From Symsagittifera roscoffensis (Eukaryota > Xenacoelomorpha > Acoela > Convolutidae): DNA of 64,000 nt. Numbering within the stretch: position 1 is the first letter of the stretch; every line of letters begins with the position of its first letter. The notes beneath the pieces are model-generated. The model saw nothing but the letters and a program-made list of their open reading frames with translations, had not been told where the DNA came from and made no database searches. The position numbers were made by a program, and so were the translations under genes. Positions 36,235 to 48,341 of this stretch are shown one piece after another. The stretch covers positions 19,767,789 through 19,831,788 of the forward strand of contig NC_087062.1 of the NCBI RefSeq assembly GCF_963678635.1. The letters are read 5' to 3'.

Positions 36235-37089
36235 GGAGCTCAAATTAAATTTGTTGATAAAAGATCTAAACTAAAATAGGTTTTCATATTGGGACAAACT
36301 CCACTTCAATGATATTCACTGCGTCCCATTCTTAGATATTTGTCTGCGCACTTTTGTTTGTAAATACTCTAGTAACATTACAAGGATCAATTTATCTAGT
36401 GATCTTTTATTGTGGTCCCAACTTGCCTATAAAGCGCTTATTCAGCATATCAACATCCGTATTTGAACAACACTTCGAATCCTAGTAATTTTCGATTGCA
36501 GCCCTATAGACGCAAAACCGTCATATATTCAAAACCAGAATAATTTTTTCCACTTCAGGTGCAACAATCAAAATCGAATCATCGTCCAGCTCTCAATTAT
36601 ACTTAGTCTAGTTTAATGATGAGAACCCGTAGTAAGAAAAATCTTCTTCAAATCTGGTCTGTTAGTTTTTACTGTATTTCATCACAAATTCTAACATTCT
36701 TAGTCGTAACTAGTTTATCGATGCTTGCTTTTTGTGATAGCAAAAAGCTAGCGATTTACGATGTTTTTAATAGGAGAAACAAATCAAAAGGTTTTCCTTG
36801 GGTGCCAAAATTTTTCCGATAGATTTTTTTTGGTGCCTCTCCAGCGCACTTTTTAACCAACTTAGTGCCTCTCCAGAGCACTGTGTTAACATTAAAAATA
36901 TTCTATGAAATTTTTCTAACCTATAATCATTAGGTTCACCACTACTATTTTTTTATTTATTAGTTTTTTTTCATCTGAATTCCAAAACAATTCCTCACAC
37001 TCTACTAAATGACAACTTCTTCAATCAGGTGACGTCCATCTAAATAAAAAAAACCTAAGTTTTTTCAGTGATGAATTTTAATCTCAACA

Positions 37090-37750
37090 CAAAAAAAACT
37101 GAAAACTACAAAATTGATGTTAAACTTTTTCATCTAAATTGCAGAAGCATAGAAAGGAAACACTCAGATCTGAAATCAGTGTAAAGCGATTGATGATAAT
37201 ACGATTTTCGGTTCTTCGGAAACGTGGCTAAATGACTCAAAACATTAAAAGGGGCTCTAGATAGTGAGATATTTATTTCATTTAGATGTGACAGATCAGT
37301 CGAAGCCAGCGGTGTCATTCTTTTAGTGCCCAACAATTTATACCAAAAAACGCCAAGACTGATTGATGTTCTGCACAAAAAACATGAAAGTTTATGAATT
37401 TACTTACAAACTGCATCCAAAAAAAATAAAAAAGCAACCATATTAACAGTTTTTTATAATCCAAGCAAAGTAAGTAAAACTGAATTCATTGTAGAACCTG
37501 TTCAGTCGATTGAATATGCACAATTGCTTTACCCTTATTGGATACTCTTAGGCGATTGAATCCTAAAATGTTCTAACATCGACAATAAAGAATCACTTGA
37601 AACAGTTTTCACATCATATAACCTCAATGTCTTTAATAAAATAATTCCAACTTACTCGAAATCACTTTTAGACTCTATAATGACCATTCTTATTTTAAAA
37701 AACCCCAGTCAAATTAATGTTTTTTACAAACCCCATTTAAAATGGATCAT
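37090..37750 (+). pseudogene. Non-LTR retrotransposon endonuclease remnant in R copy A
   Basis: Pieces in shifting frames read KLFHLNCRSIERK, then FISFRCDRSVEASGVILLV, then TVFYNPSK and LLGD. These follow the order of LINE endonuclease landmarks (LNCRS, DRS..GGV, YRPP, GDFN). Several stops interrupt it. Confidence 0.6.
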
Positions 37751-38468
37751 TTGGCAAACATTTTCATAACTAAATTTAAAGTATGCTGAAAACAACTCAC
37801 TTCAAGCTCAAAATATATGATACAAAACCACTCAGAAGAGTTGCTTAAATCAAATCTGAACAAAAATTATTGGGAAAATTTCTACCAGCAAGGTAATCTA
37901 GAGGCAATGTTCAACATTATCAGTCGAATTATAGTCGAAAAAGAAATTAAAATATGTGCTCCACAAAAGACAATCTTTATACGTAATGATGAACTTACAA
38001 GATAACAAGTTCATATTGATTATTCAATTTTAAAAAATCGAACGTGAAAATGGAAAATTACTAACGATACATGAAATTGCAAGAAATCATCTAACAGCAA
38101 TCCAAATTTTTTCATCGGAGAGATCATAACAAATAACTTCAAAGTAGAAAACATTCTTTAACGTAAAGGTTCAACACAAGGTTGTTCCTGTGAAAAAGAC
38201 ATAAAGAAGAGCTGTCTATCTTCTGAAGAACCGCATCAAAACAAACCTTATAACTAAAGTTGCAAGGCCCATCTGGCACTCCTTCATGGGCTCCTAAAAC
38301 TGGTTGCCTTGAAATCTCTACGCCTCTTATTTTTTCTTTTTTTTGAATACCTGAAAGAAAAGTTTTCAAGATAATCAAAAAAAGCAATTGTCACACCAAT
38401 AATAAAAAAGATGATCCTGAAGTACCTGAAAAAACAGGCCTATATCAATTACTGGAGCATCATCAAAA

Positions 38469-38675
38469 GTGTTTGAAAAATTACTACTTAAACATTTTAA
38501 TGAATATCTTTCATCTCTAAAGCTTTTCAGCAACACTCATTTCGGCTTTAGAACATCAGACGCAAAAATTGATGCTACTTTAATTTGCACGGAATCATTC
38601 AGAAAGTCAACTGATATAAACAACGTTCTGGCAACCTATGGAAAAACGTCATGGAGATATTTCAATTTTCTTTAG
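38469..38675 (+). pseudogene. Non-LTR reverse transcriptase remnant in R copy A
   Basis: The 68-codon frame reads FEKLLLKHFNEYLSS, then FSNTHFGFRTSDAKIDA. This matches the FEK...L....L...QFGFR..ST landmark at the start of CR1/jockey-type LINE reverse transcriptase. The catalytic core is missing. Confidence 0.65.
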
Positions 38676-39461
38676 TGAAAGTTTCGCAAGATAGGGCAAG
38701 ATAGTGATTTTATCATTGAATGCATAAATTTGTGTGACTGAACTAAAGCGAATTTAACAAAGATTATCATCACAAATTGTTTCACACTTGTACATTTGAA
38801 AATACTTTCAATTCAAAAAGAAATTGTTTTTTTTTTACTTCGCTGTTCTCGCTATTTCTTAGAGAATTTTATAACTGTCATTGCTAATGCTTCCCATAGT
38901 CTCAACTGCTACTGGGTTGAAAGATACTTTGTTGGGGAGGCCAGAATAGTGCTTTTCTTACTGTAATCGGCCTCGTCTGCAACTCCGGATCCGGGTAGAA
39001 AAGAAAGGTGGCTGTTGATCTTCGTAAGCCTGTGTACACACTAAAAAATTAAGGCCATGGGCTTGCCATGGTTCCAAGGCTTGAGCGCAATACCTCGGGT
39101 CTCCTTCGGTGATTCCGTAAGAGGCCGATCGGTTCGAGAGAGGAAACAACCGATGCGATCTTCAGAGTACTTTTGTTTTTTCTTGTTTCGCATTAAAGCT
39201 TCGTTCGGCTCAAAGGATTTCGGACTATGTTTTATTGCCTTTGTTAACGTGATTTCTGTCGCCTCCAGCGCAAAAATGAAATATTGAAAATTCAGGAAGA
39301 AAACTAACACCTGCACAGAAAAAACCTGAGTTGAAAGTGACTCAAAACAACTGAAGTGATATGAGGCTACAGGTCTATCATATTCTTAAATAAAGCTGCG
39401 CTTTTTTTCCCTTGGCTCTAAAAATAAAAAAAATTCTCCGACAGTAGTTTTATCATTAATA

Positions 39462-39674
39462 GTGCCGAGTACACAGGCAGCGTTTGCAACCTGTACTGCG
39501 AGGGAGAGTCTCTGCTTAAGAAAACTACCTACCCTGGGTTCCTCGGTACACAAGCCTAAATTGTTTACAAAGCTTATTCAGAAGAATCTCAGTCCTAGGG
39601 CCCTGAACTTCAAAAGCTATTGGTTGAAAAATATATCCTTCATTAAAAACTCTCTATATTTGTCAGTTTTTTGA
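39462..39674 (+). other. Conserved 70-codon open frame in R tail, copy A
   Basis: The frame (from STQAAFATCTARESLCLRKL to LKNISFIKN) is open in all three copies (here, 62042-62254 and 63542-63754) with few replacements. No domain is recognised. Conservation may simply reflect recent copying. Confidence 0.3.
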
Positions 39675-40323
39675 TCTTCTGCTTCGGCCGCGGTCGTTTT
39701 GGGGGTTACAATTCGAGCATGCGCTCACTCTATTTGCCGTTAGGGAGTTAACTAGCGTTACAACCCACAGGAGTTTCCTATCAACAGAGAAAAGATAGAC
39801 CATGCAGATCCATCTTCGATTACATCTTTTGCGCAAACGCATCTATATTTTTCAATCATTTTGGAACGTAGGCGGAGACCAATTGCAATTCTAAGCTCCT
39901 CACTCGACAATTTCAATTTTAGTTTTTCACACAGTGTGATATTAAACCATACTGATTCGAACTCAACTTGGTAAGTATTGTAACTTCGAACTCATTAGAA
40001 AAATTTCTCTGTCAAAAACGGGCTTCGTCAAAACTTTTTTTGGATTTCGTCTCCCGGAGCTACTTCACGTTTTGCTAACTCGACGCAAAGTTCTGATGCA
40101 TTACCAGTGTACACCAAAACAGAAATCCCACTTAAGGTAGCTTTCGTTCTTAATGCTGAGGCTAAAAAGCTGGTAAAGCTAAAGCTAGTAGGCGGGCGGA
40201 AGACACACACAAGCCACCTTTGGCTGCCGGGAGAACTGCTTGGCTACCATTCAGTCTTACATTTGTTACTTTATTGAGCTCATAGCTTCCGTTTGCTTAC
40301 GACCACTTCTCTTGGGCTGAAAC

Positions 40324-41286
40324 GAAATAGAAACCAGCGAATAAGCAACATTTTCTATATTGTAGGAAATCTCATTCATCTTATCCGAAAGACTTTCTGC
40401 CAAGGGAACACGCGAGTTCTTTGTATCCTCTTGAGCACTCGGACATTAGAAATGAGTGTATTTACTTAATTATTTGGCACTAAATCATCAATTGAAGCAG
40501 TATTGACAGATTTCACTTTAACACAGTATAGACCTTGAAACCATTGGATTTGCTTGGAGTCGCTAAGAAGTTATATTTACACAGTTGATATGACACCAAT
40601 TAGAACAACAAGCACATCTTATACAATTTAAAAGTCCTGAAGGTCTTAAGCATTGTTTGCTTGAAAACTCCTTGTTGTTTTTCCTCATCTTGAGGGCGTG
40701 GGGTAAGTGTAAGAAAAAAGGAAATATGACTGGAAACGAGGGGACTGATCAATAACCCATAATAACAGGGCTGGAACTTATAGATTAAGAAAAAAATATA
40801 TAATTTTAATTTTAAAAAAAATGTAAAATCTAAAACTCGCTGAAAAGTAAGAATCTCAACCGAGCTCAAAAGGTCCAGCGGCGCACCACCAGACTCCCCA
40901 GGCATGTAACTCCTTCCCCCAGACCAGTTGACAGACCTTTCTGTAAATTCCTCAAAGGGCGCTCCACAAACAGGCACAGACATATCATATCTATTTAATA
41001 AGTTAGCCTAATACACAATTAGGCTAATATTTTGTTATTATTATATAAATATTTCGATTTTGTTATTTTGCGTCTCATGTTCTACTCGCTGGCTTGCAAT
41101 GCTGAGCTTGCTTCGTTGTATTGCCTCAGTGTAATTACAATAAAGTTACACTTATCTAATTTATGAAATGCCAATGGTGTTTCACTGAGTGAAACGTTTG
41201 AAGGACGAATGTAACAAATTTGGTTGACTTGAAAATTTCTGATCTGATTTATGTTAAGATGATAAAAAGTGTTGGGGGAGGAGGTG
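40324..41286. other. Unique spacer between R copies A and B
   Basis: It is not repeated elsewhere in the window. A minus-strand open frame (40983-40600) begins PVCGAPFEEFTERSVNWSGG and then turns into low-complexity sequence. I cannot identify it. Confidence 0.4.
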
Positions 41287-44200
41287 CAGGAGCAGGTTCT
41301 TAGGAGCTCAACTTAAATTTGTTGATGAAAGATCTAAATGAATGTAGGTTTTTATATTGTGACAAACTCCACCTCAACGATATTCACTGCGTACCATTCT
41401 TAGATAATTGTCTGCGCACTTTTGTTTGTAAGTACTCTAGTAACATTCCAAGGATCAATTTATCTAATGATCTTTTATCGTGATCCCAACTTGTCTATAA
41501 AGCGCTTCTTCAGTTTATCAACATCCGTATTTGAACAACACTAAGAATCCTAGTAATTTTCGATTGTAACCCTATAGACGCAATACCGTCATATATTCAA
41601 AACCAGAATAATTTTTTCCACTTCAGGTGCTACAATCAAAATCGAATCACCGTCCAGCTCTCAATTATACTTAGTCTAGTTTAATGATGAAAGCCCGTGG
41701 TAAGAAAAATCGTCTTCAAAATTGTTCTGTTAGTTTTTACTGTATTTCATCACAAGTTCTAACATTCTTAGTCGTAACCAGTTTATCGATGCTTGCTTTT
41801 TGTGATAGCAAAAAGCTAGCGATTTACGATGTTTTTAATAGGAGAAACAAATCAAATGGTTTTCCATGCGTTGCCAAAGTTTTTCCGATAGATTTTTTTC
41901 GGTGCCTCTCCAGCGCACTTTTTAACCAACTTAGTGCCTCTCCAGAGCACGATGTTAACATTCAAAATATTCTATGAAATTTTTCTAACCTATAATCATT
42001 AGGTTCACCACTACTATTTTTTTATTTATTAGTTTTTTTTCATCTGAATTCCAAAACAATTCCTCACACTCTACTAAATGACAACTTCTTCAATCAGGTG
42101 ACGTCCATCTAAATAAAAAAAACCTAAGTTTTTTCAGTGATGAATTTTAATCTCAACACAAAAAAAACTGAAAACTACAAAATTGATGTTAAACTTTTTC
42201 ATCTAAATTGCAGAAGCATAGAAAGGAAACACTCAGATCTGAAATCAGTGTAAAGCGATTGATGATAATACGATTTTCGGTTCTTCGGAAACGTGGCTAA
42301 ATGACTCAAAACATTAAAAGGGGCTCTAGATAGTGAGATATTTATTTCATTTAGATGTGACAGATCAGTCGAAGCCAGCGGTGTCATTCTTTTAGTGCCC
42401 AACAATTTATACCAAAAAACGCCAAGACTGATTGATGTTCTGCACAAAAAACATGAAAGTTTATGAATTTACTTACAAACTGCATCCAAAAAAAATAAAA
42501 GAGCAACCCTATTAACAGTTTTTATAATCCAAGCAAAGTAAGTAAAATTGTATTCATTGTAGAACATGTTCAGTCAATTGACTATGCACAAATGCTTAAT
42601 CCTTATATGATACTCTTAGGCGATTGAATCCTAAAATGTTTTAACATCGACAATTTAGAATTACTTGAAACAGTTTTCACATCATATAATCTCAATGTCA
42701 TTAATAAAATAATTCCAACTCACTCGAAATCACTTTTAGACTTTATAATGACCATTCTTATTTTAAAAGACCCCAGTCAAATTAATGCTTTTTACAAACT
42801 CCAATCAAAATAGATCATTTGGCAAACATTTTCATAAATAAATTTAAAGTATGCTGAAAAAAACTCCCCTCAAGCACAAAATATATGATACAAAACCACT
42901 CAGAAGAGTTGCTTAAATCAAATCTGAACAAAAATTATTAGGAAAACTTCTACCAGCAAGGTAATCCAGAAGCAATGTTTAACATTATCAGTCGAAATAT
43001 AGTCGAAAAAAAAATAAAATATGTGATCCACAAAAGACAATCTTTATACGTAATGATGAACCAACTTACAAGATAAAAAATTCATATTGCAGTTATTCAA
43101 TTAAAAAAAACCGAAAGTGAAAATGGAAAAGTACTAACGACACAAGAAACTGCAAGATATCATTTAACACTAATCCAAATTTTTTCTTCGGAGAGCTCAT
43201 AACAAATAACTAAATAACTTCAAAAAAGAAAATATTCTTTAACGTAAAGGTTCAACACAAGGTTGTTCCTATGAAAAAGACACAAAGAGCTGTCTATCTG
43301 AAAAACTGCATCAAAACAACCCTTATAACTAAAATTGCAAGGCCCATCTGGCACTCCTTCATGGACTCCTAAAACTGGTTGCCTTGAAATCTCTACGCCT
43401 CTTATTTTTCTTTTTTTTTTGAATACCTGAAAGAAAAGTTTTCAAGATAATCAAAAAAAGCAATTGTCACACCAATAATAAAAAAGATGATCCTGAAGTA
43501 CCTGAAAAAACAGGCCTATATCAATTACTGGAGCATCATCAAAAGTGTTTGAAAAATTACTACTTACACATTTTAATGAATATCTTTCATCTCAAAAGCT
43601 TTTCAGCAACACTCATTTCGGCTTTAGAACATCAGACGCAAAAATTGATGCTACTTTAATTTGCACGGAATCATTCAGAAAGTCAACTGATATAAACAAC
43701 GTTCTGGCAACCTATGGAAAAACGTCATGGAGATATTTCAATTTTCTTTATTGAAAGTTTCGCAAGATAGGGATTTTATCATTGAATGCATAAATTTGTG
43801 TGACTGAACTAAAGCCAACTTAACAATGATTATCATCACAAATTGTTTCACACTTGTACATTTGAAAATACTTTCAATTCACAATGAAATTGTTTTTGTT
43901 TTACTTCGCTGTTCTCGCTACTTCTTAGAGAATTTTATAATTGTCATTGCTAATGCTTCCCATAGTCTCAACTGCTACTGGGTTGAAAGATACTTTGTTG
44001 GGGAGGCCAGAATAGTGCGTTTCTTACTGTAATCGGCCTCGTCTGCAACTCCGGATCCGGGTAGAAAAGAAAGGTGGCTGTTGATCTTCGTAAGCCTGTG
44101 TACACACTAAAAAATTAAGGCCATGGGCTTGCCATGGTTCCAAGGCTTGAGCGTAATACCGTCGGGTCTCCTTCGGTGATTCCGTAAGAGGCCGATCGGT

Positions 44201-44481
44201 TCAAGAGAGGAAAGAACCGATGCGATCTTCAGAGTACCTTTCATAGTTCCTTTGTTTTTTCTTGTTTCGCATTAAAGCTTCGTTCGGCTTAAATGATTTC
44301 GGACTATGTTTTATTGCCTTTGTTAATGTGATTTCTGTCGCCTCCAGCGCAAAAATGAAATATTGAAAATTCAGGAAGAAAACAAACACCTGCACAGAAA
44401 AAACCGGAGTTGAAAGTGACTCAAAACAACTGAACTGATATGAGGCTACATGTCTATCATATTCTTAAATAAAGCTGCGCT
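41287..44481 (+). repeat. Repeat R, copy B, left part (interrupted)
   Basis: It matches copy A positions 36219-39402. The match stops exactly at GCTGCGCT, where the LTR of the 17.5 kb element begins, and resumes at 61980. The non-LTR endonuclease (about 42190-42815) and RT (43545-43754) remnants are present as in copy A. One internal stretch is identical to copy A while the flanks differ. Confidence 0.88.
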
Positions 44482-45385
44482 TGTAACATTCGCCCGGAAG
44501 TACATATCGACGGAAAATAAAGCTAGGTTCTAAGACGATTGGCCAACGTCTAAACAGAACTCTACATGCTTCTCACCGTCTCTACCAAAGCCAGTTCTTT
44601 TGGTGGTCTTTCCAACCAATCGGGTCGACAAAAACGTTACTGCTTTCGGCTTCGGTCAAAACACTCAAATTACCATACTTACATACAAAATTAGTGAGCT
44701 CATGGCTGGGTCTCAGTATCCCCAGGTCACTCCTAAATACAGGGCTGCTACTGCTTATTATATTACTATTGTTTTTGTTCAGTAGATAAAAATCATTATC
44801 TCCATCGAAAATGGATCAACCCCTTCCCCTAACTCCTAGCTTCTCATCGTCGCAAAAAGAATTCAGATGTTGAATAAATTCAATCAAGACATCACCGGGA
44901 AGCTAAAAGTTTATGTAAAATAGTTTTAGTTCCAATCCCGAGACCCCTCCGGATTCTTGAATCCGGGGAAATAACAACCTTGTGTTCTTTCCGGAAAGCT
45001 GCTTTTCCACCCTTCACCGTTGTTGTGAACGGCCTTGCAACGATTGTAGCGGCACAATCGTTGCAACTCGGAACGGTCTCTGCTGACTCTGCAGTTCGTT
45101 GTTGTCTTTCTATCGCAATTCTCGTAGTTATCGCTGTCGCAACTATTGTTGTTCTGATTTTTATGGTTTTCTTCCAAAATGGCCGATTCTGACGTTTCTC
45201 AGAAATATGACGTCACACTTCGAAATTTTAAAAATTTGAAATACCAGAATATTCCAGCCTTCACAGTTCAACTAATCGTTCCAATAACACTGCTAATCCT
45301 TCAAAACTTCTAATTCGGAAGGTTTGCTGCTAATAATTTGAAATTGCCGAATCTGCATTTTCGTCCATACTGGTCGAATGTCACA
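44482..45385 (-). repeat. 3' LTR of the 17.5 kb element
   Basis: It matches 61065-61979 with scattered substitutions and small indels. On the minus strand it starts TGTGACATTCG, preceded by GTCCGGGGAGTA, a short purine-rich stretch in the position of a polypurine tract. It contains two hairpin-forming inverted repeats: CCGGATTC/GAATCCGG at 44949-44966 and TTGCAACGATTGT/ACAATCGTTGCAA at 45035-45066. Confidence 0.85.
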
Positions 45386-46666
45386 TACTCCCCGGACAGC
45401 CCGGTCAATGTCCCCATTCAATCTCGCATATATTCGTAAACTTGGTACAATGTCATCGAACATAGTTTACAAAATGCTCGAAATTACTTTTAACCGCGTC
45501 ATATCGACTCACTGCAGCATATAAATGGCATCATACTACACTACTATACTCTTCTAAATTTATTCACTAATCTGCACTTTGAGGATATGACTTAAGATAA
45601 AACATTTTTTCTGACTTCCAACGTTAATGCCCTGATTTAAAACTTTTTCTCCTAGGTTTTAAAAGGTGTCAGTTTGCAGGACAGTCCTGCCAACCAACAA
45701 GCTAAAATTATCCTACTATGCTTCCTCCTTTCGGAAATTTTAGTTGTTTTTGTCCTGAATATTAAAATTAAGGAACTCTTAAAGAACTATTAAAAGTTTA
45801 TGTAAAATAGTTTCAGTTCCATACCCGAGACCCCTCCGGATTCTTGAATCCGGGGAAATAACAACCTTGTCTTCTTTCCGGAAAGCTGCTTTTCCACCCT
45901 TCACCGTTGTTGTGAACGGCCTTGCAACGATTGTAGCGGCACAATCGTTGCAACTCGGAACGGTCTCTGCTGACTCTGCAATTCGTTGTTGTCTTTCTAT
46001 CGCAATTCTCGTAGTTATCGCTATCGCAACTATTGTTGTTCTAATTTTTCTGGTTTTCTTCCAAAATGGCCGATTCTGACGTTTCTCAGAAAAATGACGT
46101 CACACTTCGAAATTTTAAAAATTTGAAATACCAGAATATTCCAGCCTTCACAGTTCAACTAATCGTTCCAATAACACTGCTAATCCTTCAAAACTGCTAA
46201 TTCGGAAGGTTTGCTGCTAATAATTCGAAATTGCCGAATCTGCATTTTCGTCCATTCTGGTCGAATGTCTTATACTTCCCGGACAGCCCGGTCAATGTCC
46301 CCATTCAATCTCGCAATATTCGTAAACTTGGTACAATGTCATCGAACATAGTTTACAAAATGCTCGAAATTACTTTTATCCGCGTCATATAGGCTCACTG
46401 CAGCATATAAATGGCATCATACTACACTACTGTAGTCTTCTAAATTTATTCACTAATCTGCACTTTGAGGATATGACTTAAGATAAAACATTTTTTCTGA
46501 CTTCCAACGTTAATGCCCTGATTTAAAACTTTTTCTCCTAGGTTTTAAAAGGTGTCAGTTTGCAGGACAGTCCTGCCAACCAACAAGCTAAAATTATCCT
46601 ACTATGCTTCCTCCCTTTGGAAATTTTAGTTGTTTTTGTCCTGAATATTAAAATTAAGGAACTCTG
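44904..46666. repeat. Tandem duplication of LTR half plus adjacent internal sequence
   Basis: The segment 44904-45780 is repeated at 45791-46666 (period 887). The unit joins the inner half of the 3' LTR to about 395 bp of internal sequence. The second copy has a damaged LTR edge (CGAATGTCTTATAC). The duplication must postdate or accompany insertion of the element. Confidence 0.85.
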
Positions 46667-47000
46667 TGGTTAGAAAAAACAATGAAAAAATCTCCCTCTT
46701 CAAGAGATTACCCAAGCTTTTCATGTCACCACAAAGTGATCAGTTTTCCTAGTTGATTAAAAACAGTCATGCAGGCTGGATTATTTAAATATACTCTTTA
46801 CTCAAGCCTTTCTAAATAAATAGTAAGTGCCTCTAAAGCCACCAACTAAAATCAAAATGCAAATTTATAAATGCAACAGTTTCTTTAATGCTCAAAACTC
46901 AACTAAATAATTCAATTTTCAATTACAACTTGGTTGCTTAGTTTCTCACTTGAGTTTTTGTCACACCCATAAAACAATTCTGAATTTTAATTTCTTCTCT
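46667..47000. other. AT-rich 3' untranslated part of the 17.5 kb element
   Basis: No open frame of note. It lies between the end of the giant coding region and the duplicated LTR segment. Confidence 0.5.
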
Positions 47001-47455
47001 TTTGTCACTTCTTTGTTTCTTCTTTTTTCACGTTTCTCTCCAAATCTTCCTTCAACATCTCTTCTTTCTCCCTTCCATCACGTTCACTTGTCCTGAAAAT
47101 TCTCTTCACAGCGATGGTCACTGCATTCCGATGAGTCACATCGCTTGCAAGCTCCTGCCCGAATGTCCAGCTGACACACACTGTACACTCTGCCGTGCTT
47201 CGACATATGCTTCTTGGCATACTCATACAACCATGCAGTCATGTTGGCTCTAAGCCATGGCATCAGTCGTCTCCTTGCCCATATCTTCCTCACTTCCATC
47301 AGAATAAACAGAATCTTGCACGTTGTCTCAAAAAGATCTAAATCTTTTAGACAATCCAATTTATGCAATTGTTCTTTCATCGGTGCCTCCTGTCTATTGT
47401 TCTCCTTTACATGAGCTTCCAGCCATCGTATCGCCATCATAACTCCCACTATCAC
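47000..47455 (-). pseudogene. Giant coding region, last piece
   Basis: The 123-codon frame 47455-47084 continues the coding look of the region (KDLDLFETTCKILFILMEV, then a Cys-rich KRCDSSECSDHRC) and runs into a lysine/glutamate-rich end at 47005. It is separated from the previous piece by about 150 bp of broken sequence (47456-47609). The function is unknown. Confidence 0.45.
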
Positions 47456-47609
47456 TATCGTTATGGGCGGTGATGAGTCTGGTTAACCCATGGAGAGCAG
47501 CTCTCCAGAGTCCCAGATCAACACCAGATTACTACGCCCGGGATACCACCATGTTTGCAGCAAGCAATGGCAGGGAAACTCATCATGTGTTAACATGATG
47601 CTCCTCCAG

Positions 47610-48341
47610 TTACGCTTTCCCGAAGCTTCCAAGTGGTTCCACTTCCATCATCAGTCGGTTGACTTCATCATTCTCATCTACTGTTTTGTAATCCGTAACG
47701 GTTGATCCTCTCTGTTTTTGTCTTTCAAAATCGCTGAAGTTCCCACTGACGTACCCCATGAACTTCTTTCCCAATATCGATTCCAACTCCTCCTTAGTTC
47801 TCTCTGGAACTGCTGAGAACATCTTGCACAATAACTCATAAGATCTTTCTGACCTTCTCGCTAATCTCACACACTTTGGCACTGAGAAGGCTTGATCCAC
47901 GTTTGTTCTCGTTTTTTTTACATCCACAGCTACGAAATGCACTGGGTATCTGCTCTTGTACATTGGAGCTAATGTCGATCCCATCAAATATCGCACTGCC
48001 GATGGTCTGCGATAAGTTTCACTGTGCCTGATGTTCATTTCCGCTTCGATCGCTTCCCTCCATTTTCCTATGTGCTTTTGCTCAGTTTGCAAAACTCCCT
48101 GGAACACTTCTACACTGATGGCCGTGACCATCTCATGTTTCTGTTCTGATTCAATAGTGACTCTAAAGAACCAAACATACTCTAGAATCCTAGTGCAGTC
48201 ACTAGATTCACGTCGGTTGCTCCATGGCAATCTGCGATCAATTCGGTTTCCGTCTTCGCTTTTATCACAATGTTCCCAAACAATATTGTCAACTGTTTGT
48301 GTTGTTTCTCCAGGGTTTTCACGCAATCTAGACTTACACAA
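47610..48341 (-). pseudogene. Giant coding region, piece after the 833-codon frame
   Basis: The frame is open for 243 codons. Its first ~50 codons overlap the previous frame and are a shadow. Real continuity begins near 48190 at ILEYVWFFRV, following VTALGF in the other frame, so one frameshift lies there. There is a basic, Arg/Lys-rich composition and no motif I recognise. Confidence 0.55.

Larger units (their letters stand above)
36219..40323 (+). repeat. Repeat R, copy A (uninterrupted, ~4.1 kb)
   Basis: This copy runs from CAGGAGCAGG at 36219 to GGGCTGAAAC at 40323. It matches copy B (41287-44481 plus 61980-62920) along its length, and its tail is also seen at 63480-64000. It contains non-LTR endonuclease and RT fragments on the plus strand, and a tail with short conserved open frames. 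In copy B a 17.5 kb LTR element sits where copy A reads GCTGCGCTTTTT (39395-39406), so copy A records the empty site. Confidence 0.88.

Noticed and set aside
37130-37378. An 82-codon minus-strand gene duplicated exactly at 42199-42447
   Set aside because: It is the antisense of the LINE endonuclease remnant. The exact identity comes from the conversion-like tract, not from protein conservation.
47000-47253. A secreted plus-strand protein with a hydrophobic start
   Set aside because: It is the reverse of the lysine/glutamate-rich end of the giant region. Antisense of such sequence gives Phe/Leu/Ser-rich frames by default.
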